From the NCBI RefSeq assembly GCF_015627125.1, contig NZ_VTDO01000010.1:18043-82042 (forward strand): 64,000 nucleotides of DNA. The letters run 5' to 3'. Of this stretch, positions 27,185-36,938 are shown piece after piece. Numbering within the stretch: position 1 is the stretch's first letter; each line of letters starts with the position of its first letter. The notes under the pieces are model-generated. The model made no database searches. It was not told the origin of the DNA and was given only the letters and a program-made list of their open reading frames with translations. The translations under genes and the position numbers were made by a program. The DNA comes from Acinetobacter rathckeae (GTDB lineage Bacteria; Pseudomonadota; Gammaproteobacteria; Pseudomonadales; Moraxellaceae).

Positions 27185-27562
27185 ATGCAACAGAACGATA
27201 CCCAAGGTACTGAGGCAATCCGTGCGATGAAAACACTGCGTCAGTGCTGGGAAAACAATGAAGAAATTTATATTAATAAAGGCTGTTTACACTGTGGCTC
27301 TGCCGCCACCTACCTCATTTACTTCACCAATCGTGACATACAAAACACCATGTTACATTTCATTGAAAAATACAACTGTAACCGTGTAGACCGCTTTGAC
27401 TTACTCGACATTGAACACTTTGCAAGTGACTACGAGCGTGTCTTAGTTCAACTTGAACAACACATTCAAGACTATGCACAAGGCTGTATGCAAAAGCCTC
27501 GCCACATCTGTTTTGAAGAAGTCAGCTCGATTTTTGAACGTGAACTCAACATGGCCTGCTAA
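27185..27562 (+). CDS. Hypothetical protein with CxxC motif, 125 aa
   Basis: A 125-residue soluble protein with NKGCLHCGSAATYLIYF (CxxC at about residues 37-40) and two further Cys near the C-terminus, a pattern that could bind Zn or Fe. The second half is helical. No named family is recognised, although the gene looks like a conserved Acinetobacter hypothetical by its position beside uvrA. It has its own strong terminator, so it is monocistronic. Confidence 0.7.
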   Translation: MQQNDTQGTEAIRAMKTLRQCWENNEEIYINKGCLHCGSAATYLIYFTNRDIQNTMLHFIEKYNCNRVDRFDLLDIEHFASDYERVLVQLEQHIQDYAQGCMQKPRHICFEEVSSIFERELNMAC

Positions 27563-27575
27563 ACACCGATCACAC

Positions 27576-27610
27576 AAAATGAAGCACAACTTTAGTTGTG
27601 CTTCATTTTT
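27576..27610 (+). terminator. Rho-independent terminator
   Basis: Stem AAAATGAAGCACAAC / GTTGTGCTTCATTTT around loop TTTA, followed by T residues. It lies 13 bp after the 125-residue gene and before uvrA. Confidence 0.9.
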
Positions 27611-27687
27611 GATTGTTGAATAATAAACACAGTTATACAAAACCATGAAAATAACCAAATATTTATTCAGCAAGGATACCCCACGTT

Positions 27688-30522
27688 ATGAGCCAAAGTC
27701 ATATCCGTATTCGAGGTGCACGTACTCACAACCTTAAAAATGTGTCACTCGATATTCCACGTGATAAATTTGTGGTCATTACAGGATTATCAGGCTCTGG
27801 AAAATCATCACTGGCATTTGACACACTGTATGCAGAAGGTCAACGCCGCTACGTGGAATCACTCTCTGCCTACGCGCGCCAGTTTCTTTCACAAATGGAA
27901 AAACCAGAAGTCGATTCCATTGAGGGACTTAGCCCCGCCATTGCCATAGAGCAAAAATCAACCAGCCATAACCCCCGCTCAACGGTGGGCACAATCACTG
28001 AAATTTACGACTATTTACGTCTACTCTACGCACGTGTAGGTACACCGTACTGCCCTGAACATGACCTCCCCATGGTGGCACAAACCGTATCTGAAATGGT
28101 CGATGCTGTTAAAGCCCTCGAAGAAGGTACAGCACTACTTTTACTCGCCCCTGTAGTACGTGAGCGTAAAGGTGAATACACCCAATTGTTTGAACAGCTT
28201 CAAGGTCAGGGTTTTGTAAGAGCTCGAGTTGATGGTGAAGTTGTGGATATAGACACCCCACCTACCCTCGATAAAAAGAAAAAACATACCATTGAAGTGG
28301 TGGTTGACCGATTTAAAGTCCGAGATGATTTAGGCAATCGTATTGCAGAATCATTTGAAACTGCCCTACGACTTGGTGGTGATATTGCCATTTTATCTTG
28401 GATGAAAGGCGAACAGCCTGATCGGGTGTTTTCTGCCAAACACTCTTGCCCACAATGTGACCGTGCTGTTGGTGAGTTAGAACCACGCCTATTTTCATTT
28501 AACAACCCCTTTGGGGCATGCCCTGTCTGTGATGGTTTAGGTACACGTAGCCACTTTAGTGCAGACAAACTGATTCCTAATCCAGAGCTTTCAATCAGCC
28601 AAGGTGCAATACGTGGGTGGGATCGTCAAAAACCCTACTACTACACCATGCTTGCCAAAGTGGCCGATCATTTTCAGCTACCGCTAGACATACCATGGAA
28701 TGAACTCGACAAAGACACACAAAAGAAATTTTTACACGGCACGGGGCGAGAAAAAGTCGACTTAAGCTATACCGATGAGCGTGGTAGAAAACACAGTCGC
28801 ATACAGGCTTTCGAGGGTGTACTACCTAACCTAGAGCGCCGTTACAGAGAAACTGAAAGCAACTATGTCCGTGATGATTTATCACAATACCTCTCAAATG
28901 CTGCCTGTGATGCTTGCGATGGGTCACGCCTCAATGAAATTGCACGCCATGTCAAAGTCAAAGACCAAACCATTGCCAACATTACCCAAATGTCAATTGG
29001 CGATGCCGCAAACTACTACCAAGACATTGCTTTAAGCGGTGCAAAAGGTGAAATTGCTGAAAAAATATTTAAAGAAATTAAAGAGCGCCTACACTTCTTA
29101 GTCAGTGTAGGACTCAACTATTTAAGCCTATCACGCTCGGCCGAAACCCTCTCAGGCGGTGAAGCACAGCGTATTCGCCTTGCCTCTCAAATAGGTGCAG
29201 GACTCATGGGTGTGATGTATGTGCTTGATGAACCCTCTATTGGTTTACACCAACGAGATAACAATCGTTTACTACAAACACTCATTCGACTACGTGACTT
29301 AGGCAACACCGTATTGGTAGTCGAACATGACGAAGATGCCATACGTGCAGCCGACCATATTATTGATATTGGCCCGGGCGCAGGTGTGCATGGCGGTCAC
29401 ATCATTGCCGAAGGTACAGCCAAACAACTGGCAAAGCACAAAGACTCACTAACAGGCCAATACCTCTCAGGTAAACTTAAAATTGCTGTGCCTGAAAAGC
29501 GACAACAACCTGCCGACCCAAGCAAAGCCATTAAACTCATGGGGGCAAGTGGTCACAACCTAAAAAATGTCGACTTACATATTCCACTTGGCATTATGAC
29601 TTGCGTCACGGGTGTGTCTGGTTCAGGAAAGTCTACCCTGATTAACCGCACGCTATTGCCACTGGCAGCCACACAGCTCAATGGTGCAACCACACTCACT
29701 GCAGAAAAATTTGTATCTATTGATGGTTTACAACATTTAGATAAAGTCGTAGACATTGATCAAAGCCCGATTGGACGTACACCACGTTCTAACCCTGCCA
29801 CGTATACAGGGTTATTTACCCCTATTCGAGAGCTGTTTGCACAAACCCCTGAAGCCAAAGCCCGTGGCTATGCCGCAGGACGTTTTTCATTTAATGTGAA
29901 AGGCGGACGTTGTGAAGTCTGCGAAGGCGACGGCATGATTAAAGTAGCCATGCACTTCTTACCCGACATGTATGTACCATGCGATGCCTGTCACGGCAAA
30001 CGCTACAACCGTGAAACATTAGAAGTCAGCTATAAAGGGCAAAACATCTCAGATGTACTTAATATGACTGTTGAGGATGCAGCCACATTCTTTAGTGCCA
30101 TTCCTGTCATTCACCGCCGTTTAGATACCCTCATGCAAGTGGGTCTTGGCTATATCCGACTTGGCCAAGCGGCAACAACTCTTTCGGGAGGTGAAGCGCA
30201 ACGGGTTAAATTAGCACGTGAACTGGCCAAACGAGATACAGGCCAAACCCTTTATGTACTCGATGAACCAACCACAGGCTTGCACTTCCATGACATTGCC
30301 AAACTCCTCGACATCTTGTATGAGCTTAGAAATAAGGGCAATACCATTGTGGTGATTGAGCACAACTTAGATGTGATTAAAACTGCAGATTGGATTGTTG
30401 ATTTAGGCCCAGAAGGAGGCTCAGGTGGTGGGCAAATTATTGCTGAAGGTACACCTGAACAGGTGGCTGAAGTGTCTGCATCTCACACAGGGCATTTTTT
30501 AAAACCGCTATTACAAGCGTAA
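27688..30522 (+). CDS. uvrA: Excinuclease ABC subunit A
   Basis: A 944-residue DNA-damage sensor of nucleotide excision repair. Two ABC modules are present: Walker [10 protein letters not shown] near residue 34 and GVSGSGKST near residue 640, with signatures [16 protein letters not shown] and [16 protein letters not shown]. Zinc-binding CxxC pairs occur in [18 protein letters not shown] and [16 protein letters not shown]. The length is as in E. coli (940). UvrA dimers load UvrB at lesions. The next terminator follows 13 bp after the stop. Confidence 0.98.
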   Translation: MSQSHIRIRGARTHNLKNVSLDIPRDKFVVITGLSGSGKSSLAFDTLYAEGQRRYVESLSAYARQFLSQMEKPEVDSIEGLSPAIAIEQKSTSHNPRSTVGTITEIYDYLRLLYARVGTPYCPEHDLPMVAQTVSEMVDAVKALEEGTALLLLAPVVRERKGEYTQLFEQLQGQGFVRARVDGEVVDIDTPPTLDKKKKHTIEVVVDRFKVRDDLGNRIAESFETALRLGGDIAILSWMKGEQPDRVFSAKHSCPQCDRAVGELEPRLFSFNNPFGACPVCDGLGTRSHFSADKLIPNPELSISQGAIRGWDRQKPYYYTMLAKVADHFQLPLDIPWNELDKDTQKKFLHGTGREKVDLSYTDERGRKHSRIQAFEGVLPNLERRYRETESNYVRDDLSQYLSNAACDACDGSRLNEIARHVKVKDQTIANITQMSIGDAANYYQDIALSGAKGEIAEKIFKEIKERLHFLVSVGLNYLSLSRSAETLSGGEAQRIRLASQIGAGLMGVMYVLDEPSIGLHQRDNNRLLQTLIRLRDLGNTVLVVEHDEDAIRAADHIIDIGPGAGVHGGHIIAEGTAKQLAKHKDSLTGQYLSGKLKIAVPEKRQQPADPSKAIKLMGASGHNLKNVDLHIPLGIMTCVTGVSGSGKSTLINRTLLPLAATQLNGATTLTAEKFVSIDGLQHLDKVVDIDQSPIGRTPRSNPATYTGLFTPIRELFAQTPEAKARGYAAGRFSFNVKGGRCEVCEGDGMIKVAMHFLPDMYVPCDACHGKRYNRETLEVSYKGQNISDVLNMTVEDAATFFSAIPVIHRRLDTLMQVGLGYIRLGQAATTLSGGEAQRVKLARELAKRDTGQTLYVLDEPTTGLHFHDIAKLLDILYELRNKGNTIVVIEHNLDVIKTADWIVDLGPEGGSGGGQIIAEGTPEQVAEVSASHTGHFLKPLLQA

Positions 30523-30535
30523 ATAACCTACTCAT

Positions 30536-30570
30536 AAAGCCAAAGTACAAGCCTACTTTGGCTTTATTTC
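30536..30570 (+). terminator. Rho-independent terminator of uvrA
   Basis: Stem AAAGCCAAAGTA / TACTTTGGCTTT with loop CAAGCC, followed by ATTTC. The region from 30571 to the porin promoter at 30845 is AT-rich and shows no gene. Confidence 0.85.
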
Positions 30571-30844
30571 AATCCAATGTTTTTCCCGTACACCATATAA
30601 ATAACATGATGTAATCTGCACTTTTATGGATACTTTTGCATCAATTAACAATAATTTACATAAAAACAAAGCACCAAATCAGGGAATTTTGTTTCTTTTT
30701 ATAACTCAGAAAATAATTCAAAAATAGCATAACATCTTGTTAATCATCAAAAAATATCAATAAATAGACTATTTTTTAATAGAATGGTCTATTTTGTAGC
30801 ACTTTTTTGTATAGAAATGGTTTTTTGAAGCTTAAAACAGGGAA

Positions 30845-30872
30845 TTGACTAAATATTTTGTAACAATAGAAT
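30845..30872 (+). promoter_or_regulatory. Sigma-70 promoter of the Omp33-36 porin gene
   Basis: -35 TTGACT (30845-30850), 16-bp spacer, -10 TAGAAT (30867-30872), then a 40-bp leader to the ATG. The same GAATTGAC(C/T)AAAT context occurs upstream of the paralogue at 35334. Confidence 0.6.
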
Positions 30873-30915
30873 AAGCAGAGTAATTGACATAAACGACTCT
30901 TTTGGAAGTTTAAAC

Positions 30916-31824
30916 ATGAAAAAAATCGGTTTAGCAACAGCTGTATTATTAGCCATGACCGGCGCGCACGCATACCAAGCTGAAGTACAAGGTCAGTCTG
31001 AATACCTGCAAACTAAAGGTGCAGAAAGCACATATACAGGTGATGCTCAAGGTACTTTTTACTTTAAAGATGTAGATGCATCTAAAGGCCCACTTGCGGA
31101 AGCTGCATTTTTAAACAAAGCGTCAAACGTACAACTTGGTTACCACTTTGACCGCCAAAAAGACTTTAATGATCACTCATCAAGTGTAAAAACTCAGTCT
31201 TACGGTGCAAAAGGTGAAGCTTATTACACAACATCTTACGTACCAGTACCTGTATACGGTAGCGTGTCTTACAACCATACAGATGTAACAGATAAAGAAA
31301 CTGGTTACAAAGACAAAGACCACGGCGACCGTTATGCACTTGAAGTCGGTGCAATGCCAGCAGACAACTTCTTAGTTGCTGTAGGTTATACTAACGTGAC
31401 TAATGGTTACTCTTTAGACAACTTCAAAGCATTTAACAACGGTATTTTAAATGCACGTAACGAAGCAAACACAGCAAACTATCGTTATAAAACGGATGCT
31501 GTGACTGCACGTGCTAAATATGTAGGTGCCATTGACAACACCAACATGGCTGTTGGTTTTGAAGTAGACAGTATTTTTGTACGTGGTAGTGCTGCATACG
31601 GTTTAGCAACTGACCTATATCTCACACCTAAGTTCAGCGTAGGTGCAACTTATGCAGACACATCTGCATTTAACTCAGGTACAGACCATATTTGGGGCGG
31701 TAACGTAAACTACTTCGTGACACCTGCTGTATCTGTAGGGGCAACATTTACTAAAGCCAATGCAACTGATGGTGCGACAGATGACTCTCAAACCATTGGT
31801 ATGAATGCACGTGTTCGCTTCTAA
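30916..31824 (+). CDS. omp33-36: Omp33-36 family outer-membrane porin
   Basis: A 302-residue beta-barrel protein. A signal peptide of about 19 residues ends AHA, and the mature protein starts YQAEVQGQSEY. The segments PLAEAAFLNKASNV, VTARAKYVG and DLYLTPKFSVGATYAD match the Omp33-36 (Omp34) porin of A. baumannii as I recall it, and the barrel ends in a C-terminal Phe (NARVRF). Omp33-36 is a water channel linked to carbapenem susceptibility and host-cell effects. It has its own promoter and terminator. A paralogue lies 3.6 kb downstream at 35411. Confidence 0.9.
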   Translation: MKKIGLATAVLLAMTGAHAYQAEVQGQSEYLQTKGAESTYTGDAQGTFYFKDVDASKGPLAEAAFLNKASNVQLGYHFDRQKDFNDHSSSVKTQSYGAKGEAYYTTSYVPVPVYGSVSYNHTDVTDKETGYKDKDHGDRYALEVGAMPADNFLVAVGYTNVTNGYSLDNFKAFNNGILNARNEANTANYRYKTDAVTARAKYVGAIDNTNMAVGFEVDSIFVRGSAAYGLATDLYLTPKFSVGATYADTSAFNSGTDHIWGGNVNYFVTPAVSVGATFTKANATDGATDDSQTIGMNARVRF

Positions 31825-31847
31825 GCAATAAACACAGCAAACATAAG

Positions 31848-31876
31848 AAAAGGGATACATCATGTATCCCTTTTTT
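31848..31876. terminator. Terminator between porin and ion channel genes
   Basis: Stem AAAAGGGATACAT / ATGTATCCCTTTT with a very short loop, followed by T residues on the plus strand and A-derived T residues on the minus strand. It serves the convergent porin and channel genes. Confidence 0.85.
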
Positions 31877-31894
31877 AATTTTAATAAAATATAT

Positions 31895-32566
31895 TTATAA
31901 CCGAGGGCTTTTACTCACATATTGCAAAGCGATTAAACGTGACACGATCATCGCCAAATACATCACACCTATAAACATTTGTAAAATAGAAATGATTTTC
32001 ACCAAAGGCTGTGCAGGTAATAAATTCGATAACCCCGTTGCCGTTTGGAGGCTAAAGCTAAAAAATAAAATATCTAACCAAGATTGTTCAGGCCCAGGGT
32101 GTACAGTATTCACAAAACTATTCGGCACTAAAAGTTGGCAAGTACTATAAGCATAGGCAAAAGCCCAAGCCAATAAAGTAAAGGCAGCCGCTGCTGCAAA
32201 CAGCTCATCTTTGGTTGAATAACGGTCTGCAAACATATAACGCACCAAACCATAGGTGGCACACAAATATGCTCCGATTTCAAAGCCATGTGCGGCGACT
32301 TGCAAATACACATCATCCAAGCCAAACATCATTAAAAGCAGGCAAAAAATCGCACCAACAATAAAAAATCGCCCCAACCATTTAAATACAATCGTTTCAC
32401 GAATGACTCGGGCAATCAACAACAATGCCAATACCCCTAACCCCCATGTAATCACACGGTATAAATGATGTGATATTGGAAAAAATGTCATGATTAAAAT
32501 GCACATTTGCACAACCAACAACCATGCAGAAGGCAATAACTTCCAATGTTGAATAAAAATTTTCAC
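31895..32566 (-). CDS. Ion-channel-like membrane protein (two-helix pore family)
   Basis: A 223-residue membrane protein with about six hydrophobic segments. The last two flank a pore-loop-like region, DILFFSFSLQTATGLSNLLP, which has the layout of the Ion_trans_2 family (ysl-T-x-G-x-x-d-x-x-P). The potassium filter TVGYGD is replaced by TATGLSN, so selectivity is doubtful. It is monocistronic and convergent with the porin gene. Assignment is to fold only. Confidence 0.65.
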   Translation of the reverse strand: MKIFIQHWKLLPSAWLLVVQMCILIMTFFPISHHLYRVITWGLGVLALLLIARVIRETIVFKWLGRFFIVGAIFCLLLMMFGLDDVYLQVAAHGFEIGAYLCATYGLVRYMFADRYSTKDELFAAAAAFTLLAWAFAYAYSTCQLLVPNSFVNTVHPGPEQSWLDILFFSFSLQTATGLSNLLPAQPLVKIISILQMFIGVMYLAMIVSRLIALQYVSKSPRL

Positions 32567-32755
32567 AAAAAAAGACCGTATGTGAGGTAATTAGAGTGAA
32601 AGTATACCTTGAACATAAAGCATCGCATATGCTTAAAGACCTGTTCATTCAGTTACATTTTGTTGAGCACAATCACATTTTTATACTATGCTCTAGTGAT
32701 CAATACATGTATTTTAAATATGAACTCACTCTTTTATGATTATAGGAGCATGTAA

Positions 32756-33130
32756 ATGTCACTACGTCATACCCTATTTATGCTTGGCTGTGCTATCTCA
32801 CTTGCAGCATGTGCAGAAACCAATACCATTTTAAAACAGCACGAAAACTTAATTGGCACATGGAACTCATCTAACAGCCAAATTACTATTAAAAAAGATG
32901 GTTATTTAGAATACCAAACCAGTAACCAGCAAGAAAAAACTGCCAGTGGTGTCTATGAAAAAAGCAGTGCTCAATCTTATATGATGGCACCAATCACACT
33001 GATTGAAAACAATACCATTCAACTCAATAGTGGTATAACTACCACCACATTTAAAATTGATAAACCGCCATATCAAGTCAAACAGCAGTGGCATATAAGT
33101 ATTAATGGCCAAGACTATGTAAAAAAATAG
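32756..33130 (+). CDS. Putative lipoprotein, 124 aa
   Basis: A signal peptide with lipobox SLAAC places the mature N-terminal Cys at residue 19. The remaining 105 residues are strand-rich (LIGTWNSSNSQITIKKDGYL, then a GVYE turn), resembling small lipocalin-like stress or assembly lipoproteins. The family cannot be named. The ATG is preceded by AGGAGCATGTAA, a good ribosome site. Its stop is 78 bp before the dedA start. Confidence 0.75.
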   Translation: MSLRHTLFMLGCAISLAACAETNTILKQHENLIGTWNSSNSQITIKKDGYLEYQTSNQQEKTASGVYEKSSAQSYMMAPITLIENNTIQLNSGITTTTFKIDKPPYQVKQQWHISINGQDYVKK

Positions 33131-33208
33131 TCTGTTATCTACTTTTACTACTGACTTTAGCCACATACACTGTTAGGATTTTGACACGCTTATCAAACAC
33201 ACAAGTAC

Positions 33209-33841
33209 ATGGATATCATTAATTTTATTCTACATATAGACCAGCATTTATTTGACTTTATTGTGCAATATGGCAAATGGATTTATGCCATATTATTTAT
33301 TATTATTTTTGTAGAAACAGGTCTAGTGGTCATGCCATTTTTACCTGGTGATAGTCTATTATTTGCAGCAGGTGCTTTGGCTGCATCAACAGGGGTGATG
33401 GACCCAACAGTACTCATTATACTGCTGTGTATTGCTGCTATTTTGGGTGATACGCTCAACTACCATATTGGGCGTTATATTGGGCCACGTGTGTTTGAGA
33501 TGGACTCGCGCTTTATAAAAAAAGAACACCTTGCTAAAACCCAAAGCTTTTTTGAAAAACATGGTGGTAAAACCATTATTTTTGCACGCTTTTTACCATT
33601 TATTCGCACCTTTGCACCTTTTGTGGCAGGGGCAAGCCGTATGAATTACCGTTTTTTTCTCATGTTTAATGTGATTGGTGCTGTACTTTGGATTAGCTCT
33701 TTTATTGTTTTAGGCTACTTCTTTGGTAACTTACCTATTGTCAAAGACAACTTCACCCACCTGATTATTGGTATTATTATTTTAAGTATCTTGCCTGCTG
33801 TATTTGAAATTGTGCGTAATCGCTTTAAAAAGAGTGCATAA
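33209..33841 (+). CDS. DedA family membrane protein
   Basis: A 210-residue protein of the DedA/SNARE-associated (VTT) family. The family core is present: FVETGLVVMPFLPGDSLLFAAG at about residues 34-55 (key E, G, PGD), then GRYIGPRVF and FLPFIRTFAPFVAGASRM (key R and G). DedA proteins are needed for membrane energetics and for recycling undecaprenyl phosphate or phospholipids across the membrane, and affect polymyxin resistance in several species. Length matches E. coli YqjA/YghB. Confidence 0.92.
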   Translation: MDIINFILHIDQHLFDFIVQYGKWIYAILFIIIFVETGLVVMPFLPGDSLLFAAGALAASTGVMDPTVLIILLCIAAILGDTLNYHIGRYIGPRVFEMDSRFIKKEHLAKTQSFFEKHGGKTIIFARFLPFIRTFAPFVAGASRMNYRFFLMFNVIGAVLWISSFIVLGYFFGNLPIVKDNFTHLIIGIIILSILPAVFEIVRNRFKKSA

Positions 33842-33931
33842 AAAAAGAGGCCTGCTCATCCTCTCATAAATAACCAAAATTTTGATGATGAACGACTATT
33901 TTCTTATCAGTATTTGAGTAGATATGAAAGC

Positions 33932-33962
33932 AGATGGTTACGAGCAAACCTCGTAACCATCT
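33932..33962. terminator. Terminator between dedA and prfB
   Basis: A 13-bp perfect stem (AGATGGTTACGAG / CTCGTAACCATCT) with loop CAAAC, sitting 6 bp after the prfB stop codon. The T-run is weak on both strands. Confidence 0.75.
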
Positions 33963-33968
33963 CGTATT

Positions 33969-35064
33969 TTAGAGACCTTGTTTTAGACTTGCTTCAATAA
34001 ACTTGTCTAAGTCACCATCTAACACAGCTGTCGTGTTTGAATTTTCTACACTGGTACGTAAATCTTTAATGCGTGAGTCATCTAAAACATAAGAGCGAAT
34101 TTGACTGCCCCAACCAATATCTGACTTCGAGTCTTCCAGTGCTTGAGCTGCATCGTTACGTTTTTGCATTTCTAACTCATACAGTTTTGCACGTAATAAT
34201 TTCCATGCACGGTCACGGTTGGCATGTTGTGAACGCTCATTTTGACATGCTACCACTGTACCTGTTGGCGTATGGGTTAAACGTACTGCAGAGTCAGTTT
34301 TGTTAATATGCTGACCACCTGCCCCTGAGGCACGATACGTATCGGTACGAACATCGGCAGGGTTAATGTCAATTTCAATGTTGTCGTCAACTTCAGGCGA
34401 TACAAACACCGCACTAAATGAGGTATGACGACGATTACCACTGTCAAAAGGTGACTTACGTACTAAACGGTGTACGCCTGTTTCTGTACGCAACCAACCA
34501 AAAGCAAACTCACCATCTACACGAATGGTGGCAGATTTTATCCCTGCGACATCACCATCAGACACTTCCATCAACTCTACTTTAAAACCATGACGCTCAA
34601 TCCAACGCATATACATACGTAATAGCATAGATGCCCAATCTTGAGCCTCTGTCCCACCCGAGCCTGCTTGAATGTCTAAAAAGCATGGGTTTGGGTCCAT
34701 TGGATTATTAAACATACGGCGGAATTCGAGTGCGGCTAATTCTGTTTCTGCTGTATTAAGTTCTGACTCTACATCAACCAGTAGGCTTTCATCGTCTGCT
34801 TCAACAGCCAAGTCAAGCATGGCTTTGGCATCATCAAGTTGTTCTGCCAGTGCATCTAGTACATTTAAAACGTTTTCAAGCTCGCCTTTTTCTTTGGCCA
34901 TTTTCTGAGCTCGGTTTTGGTCGTTCCAAATGGCAGGGTCTTCTAGTTCACGTAAGACCTCTTCAAGACGTTCTTTTTTCAGATCGTAGTCAAAGATACC
35001 CCCGTAGCGTATGACTACGTTCGTTAAGGTCTTTTAATTGATTTAAATACGGATTAATTTCCAC
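33969..35064 (-). CDS. prfB: Peptide chain release factor 2 (programmed +1 frameshift)
   Basis: RF2, about 364 residues once the frameshift is made. It opens with GTG at 35064 (AGAGAG six bases upstream) and reads 24 codons to an in-frame TGA at 34992-34990. A +1 shift there continues in the frame that ends at 33969. The catalytic GGQ ([18 protein letters not shown]) and the stop-codon-reading SPF motif (RKSPFDS) are present. RF2 releases peptides at UGA and UAA, and low RF2 raises frameshifting, giving autoregulation. The join should be annotated as ribosomal slippage, not a pseudogene. Confidence 0.95.
34989..35004 (-). promoter_or_regulatory. prfB programmed frameshift site
   Basis: On the minus strand: CGGGGGTATCTTTGAC. 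A Shine-Dalgarno-like GGGGG three bases before the CTT slip codon, then TGA with C as the fourth base, reproduces the classic RF2 shift signal. Confidence 0.95.
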
Positions 35065-35333
35065 GTAAATCTCTCTTACAATGTAGATATTCTTAGCTTT
35101 TATTTTAGCATAGCATGGGCTTTTCAGATGCAATGATTAAAAAAATAGCCTATATTTGAGCAGATAAAATCTCAGATTTTTTTAAAGTGGTTTATATAAA
35201 AACAACACAAACATACAAGACATGCATACTATTAATATAACACAACAATTTTAAAAAACCATAAAAAACAAAAGCTTATAATATTTTTTGATGTAAAAAA
35301 ATACATCTTATACAAATCAACCAAGCCAAAGAA
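35065..35333. other. Non-coding region between prfB and the second porin gene
   Basis: About 270 bp, very AT-rich, holding the divergent promoter of prfB and the porin leader. A small inverted repeat GATGTA/TACATC separated by an A-run lies at about 35290-35307. No gene is seen. Confidence 0.5.
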
Positions 35334-35361
35334 TTGACCAAATTTGCTTTTGTTCTACACT
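35334..35361 (+). promoter_or_regulatory. Sigma-70 promoter of the porin paralogue
   Basis: -35 TTGACC (35334-35339), 16-bp spacer, -10 TACACT (35356-35361), 49 bp before the ATG. It closely resembles the Omp33-36 promoter at 30845. Confidence 0.65.
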
Positions 35362-35410
35362 CTAAGTTGTAACAAAACATGAATTTTCATACTTTCAAGG
35401 GAGAGTAATC

Positions 35411-36184
35411 ATGAAAAAGACACTTCTTGCAACTGCACTATTTGCAGGTCTTGCGATCACAGGCACTGCCAATGCTTATCAGTCAGAAGTTGGTGGTAAC
35501 TACAGCTATTTAGACCCAGAGCATAGTGGCGGTGTCAGCCAATTTGGTGTAAATGGTACATATTACTTCAACCCTGTGCAAACCCGTAACGCCCCGCTTG
35601 CCGAAGCTGCTTTTTTAGATAAAGCCAGCAACGTGAGTGCTGTTGCACAATATGGCAACAACAGCGGTGTTAAAAATTCAACCTATGGTGCATCAGGTGA
35701 ATACTATGTTCCAGATTCACAATTTTACTTAGGTGCAGGTGTTGCACGTAATGAAGTTTCTTTGAAAAACACACCAGTCGATCAAAAAACCACATTATAT
35801 AATGCCGAAGTCGGTTACTTACCTGCACCAGGCCTATTGGTTGCCGTGGGTGTACAAGGCTATGATGTGAAAGATGGTGGTGATGGTGCAGACCCTACTT
35901 TACGTGCCAAATACGTCACCCAAGTCGGTCAGCATGATGTGAATTTAGAGGCACGTGTTGTTTTTGGGAGTAACAACAACCGCCAATACTATGTGGGCGG
36001 TGACTACTACATCGACAAAACCCTCAGTGTCGGTGCAAACTACACCAAAGACAAATCACTTGACCAAGACCAATGGGGTCTCACTGCGAAGAAATTTATC
36101 TATCCAAACTTAAGTGTTGATGGACGTATAGGCTTTGGCGACAATTACAATACCTATACTGTAGGTGGTTCTTATCGCTTTTAA
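35411..36184 (+). CDS. Putative porin, paralogue of Omp33-36
   Basis: A 257-residue barrel protein. A signal peptide ends TANA at about residue 22, and the mature start YQSEVGGNYSY parallels YQAEVQGQSEY of the porin at 30916. The shared signature PLAEAAFLDKASNV is nearly identical in the two proteins, and both end in Arg-Phe after an aromatic strand (GGSYRF). The barrel is about 45 residues shorter than Omp33-36. A strong GGGAG site precedes the ATG. It is probably a smaller diffusion channel; no substrate is known. Confidence 0.85.
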   Translation: MKKTLLATALFAGLAITGTANAYQSEVGGNYSYLDPEHSGGVSQFGVNGTYYFNPVQTRNAPLAEAAFLDKASNVSAVAQYGNNSGVKNSTYGASGEYYVPDSQFYLGAGVARNEVSLKNTPVDQKTTLYNAEVGYLPAPGLLVAVGVQGYDVKDGGDGADPTLRAKYVTQVGQHDVNLEARVVFGSNNNRQYYVGGDYYIDKTLSVGANYTKDKSLDQDQWGLTAKKFIYPNLSVDGRIGFGDNYNTYTVGGSYRF

Positions 36185-36200
36185 TATCCACAGATATTGC

Positions 36201-36224
36201 AAGGGCATGTATTTACATGCCCTT
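36201..36224 (+). terminator. Hairpin terminator after the second porin gene
   Basis: Stem AAGGGCATGTA / ACATGCCCTT with a short ATTT-type loop, followed by GTTGTTTGATG. The T-run is weak, so some read-through to the HAD gene is possible. Confidence 0.7.
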
Positions 36225-36259
36225 GTTGTTTGATGGATACATAAGAATAAAGGCTAACT

Positions 36260-36913
36260 ATGAATGACGTGATCGTTTTTGATTTAGATGAAACACTCAT
36301 CTCAAATGACTCTACTAAAATATGGATTACGCGATCCCTGAAAGCCAACATATTCAGGTTCAGCTTGGCTTTACTCATCATGCCACTCGCCATGCTACTG
36401 ATGAAAACGAAGCAATATAAAATTATTGGTTCATCACTCTTTTTATGGGTTGCGACGTTCGGATTCAACGAAGAACAATTACTGTCTCAAATCAAGCAGT
36501 TTGCACAACAGGTAAAACTTGGCCAGATTGAACATTTACATTGGTATAACGATGGCTTAGAGACATTAAAACAGCATCTGCAAGAAGGTAAAACCGTCAT
36601 TATTGTCACTGCCGCACCAGAAATTTTAGCGCACGCTTTAATACAATCTGTAGACTTTTCTGTGACTGTACTTGGAACACCCCTCAAAAGAAAGCTTGGG
36701 GGATGGGTCGGATACGCACATTGTAGACATATAGAAAAAGTCCGACGACTCAAGCTGATCGGCATTACACAACCATGGTATGCATCTTATAGCGATGATA
36801 TCAAAGAAGACTACCCTATACTCAGCCACTGTAAGTACCCTTACTTAATTAACAATAAGCAAAGTCACGTACCAACAACAGCATTGAAGATCACACCACT
36901 TGAATGGTCTTAA
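36260..36913 (+). CDS. HAD superfamily phosphatase (HAD-IB-like)
   Basis: A 217-residue hydrolase. Motif I is FDLDETL (residues 7-13, nucleophile Asp and acid/base Asp), motif II is IIVTAAPE near residue 115, the motif III Lys is near KRKLGGW, and motif IV is YSDDIKEDYPIL. The cap region around residues 35-60 is hydrophobic (LALLIMPLAMLLM), which suggests membrane association or a lipid-like substrate as in PAP-type or phosphoserine-phosphatase relatives. It is convergent with recJ with a 25-bp gap. Confidence 0.8.
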   Translation: MNDVIVFDLDETLISNDSTKIWITRSLKANIFRFSLALLIMPLAMLLMKTKQYKIIGSSLFLWVATFGFNEEQLLSQIKQFAQQVKLGQIEHLHWYNDGLETLKQHLQEGKTVIIVTAAPEILAHALIQSVDFSVTVLGTPLKRKLGGWVGYAHCRHIEKVRRLKLIGITQPWYASYSDDIKEDYPILSHCKYPYLINNKQSHVPTTALKITPLEWS

Positions 36914-36938
36914 AACACTTACATGGCTACACAAATCT

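Noticed and set aside
33842..33870. Hairpin AGAGG/CCTCT just after the dedA-family gene
   Set aside because: The five-base stem is too short and no T-run follows.
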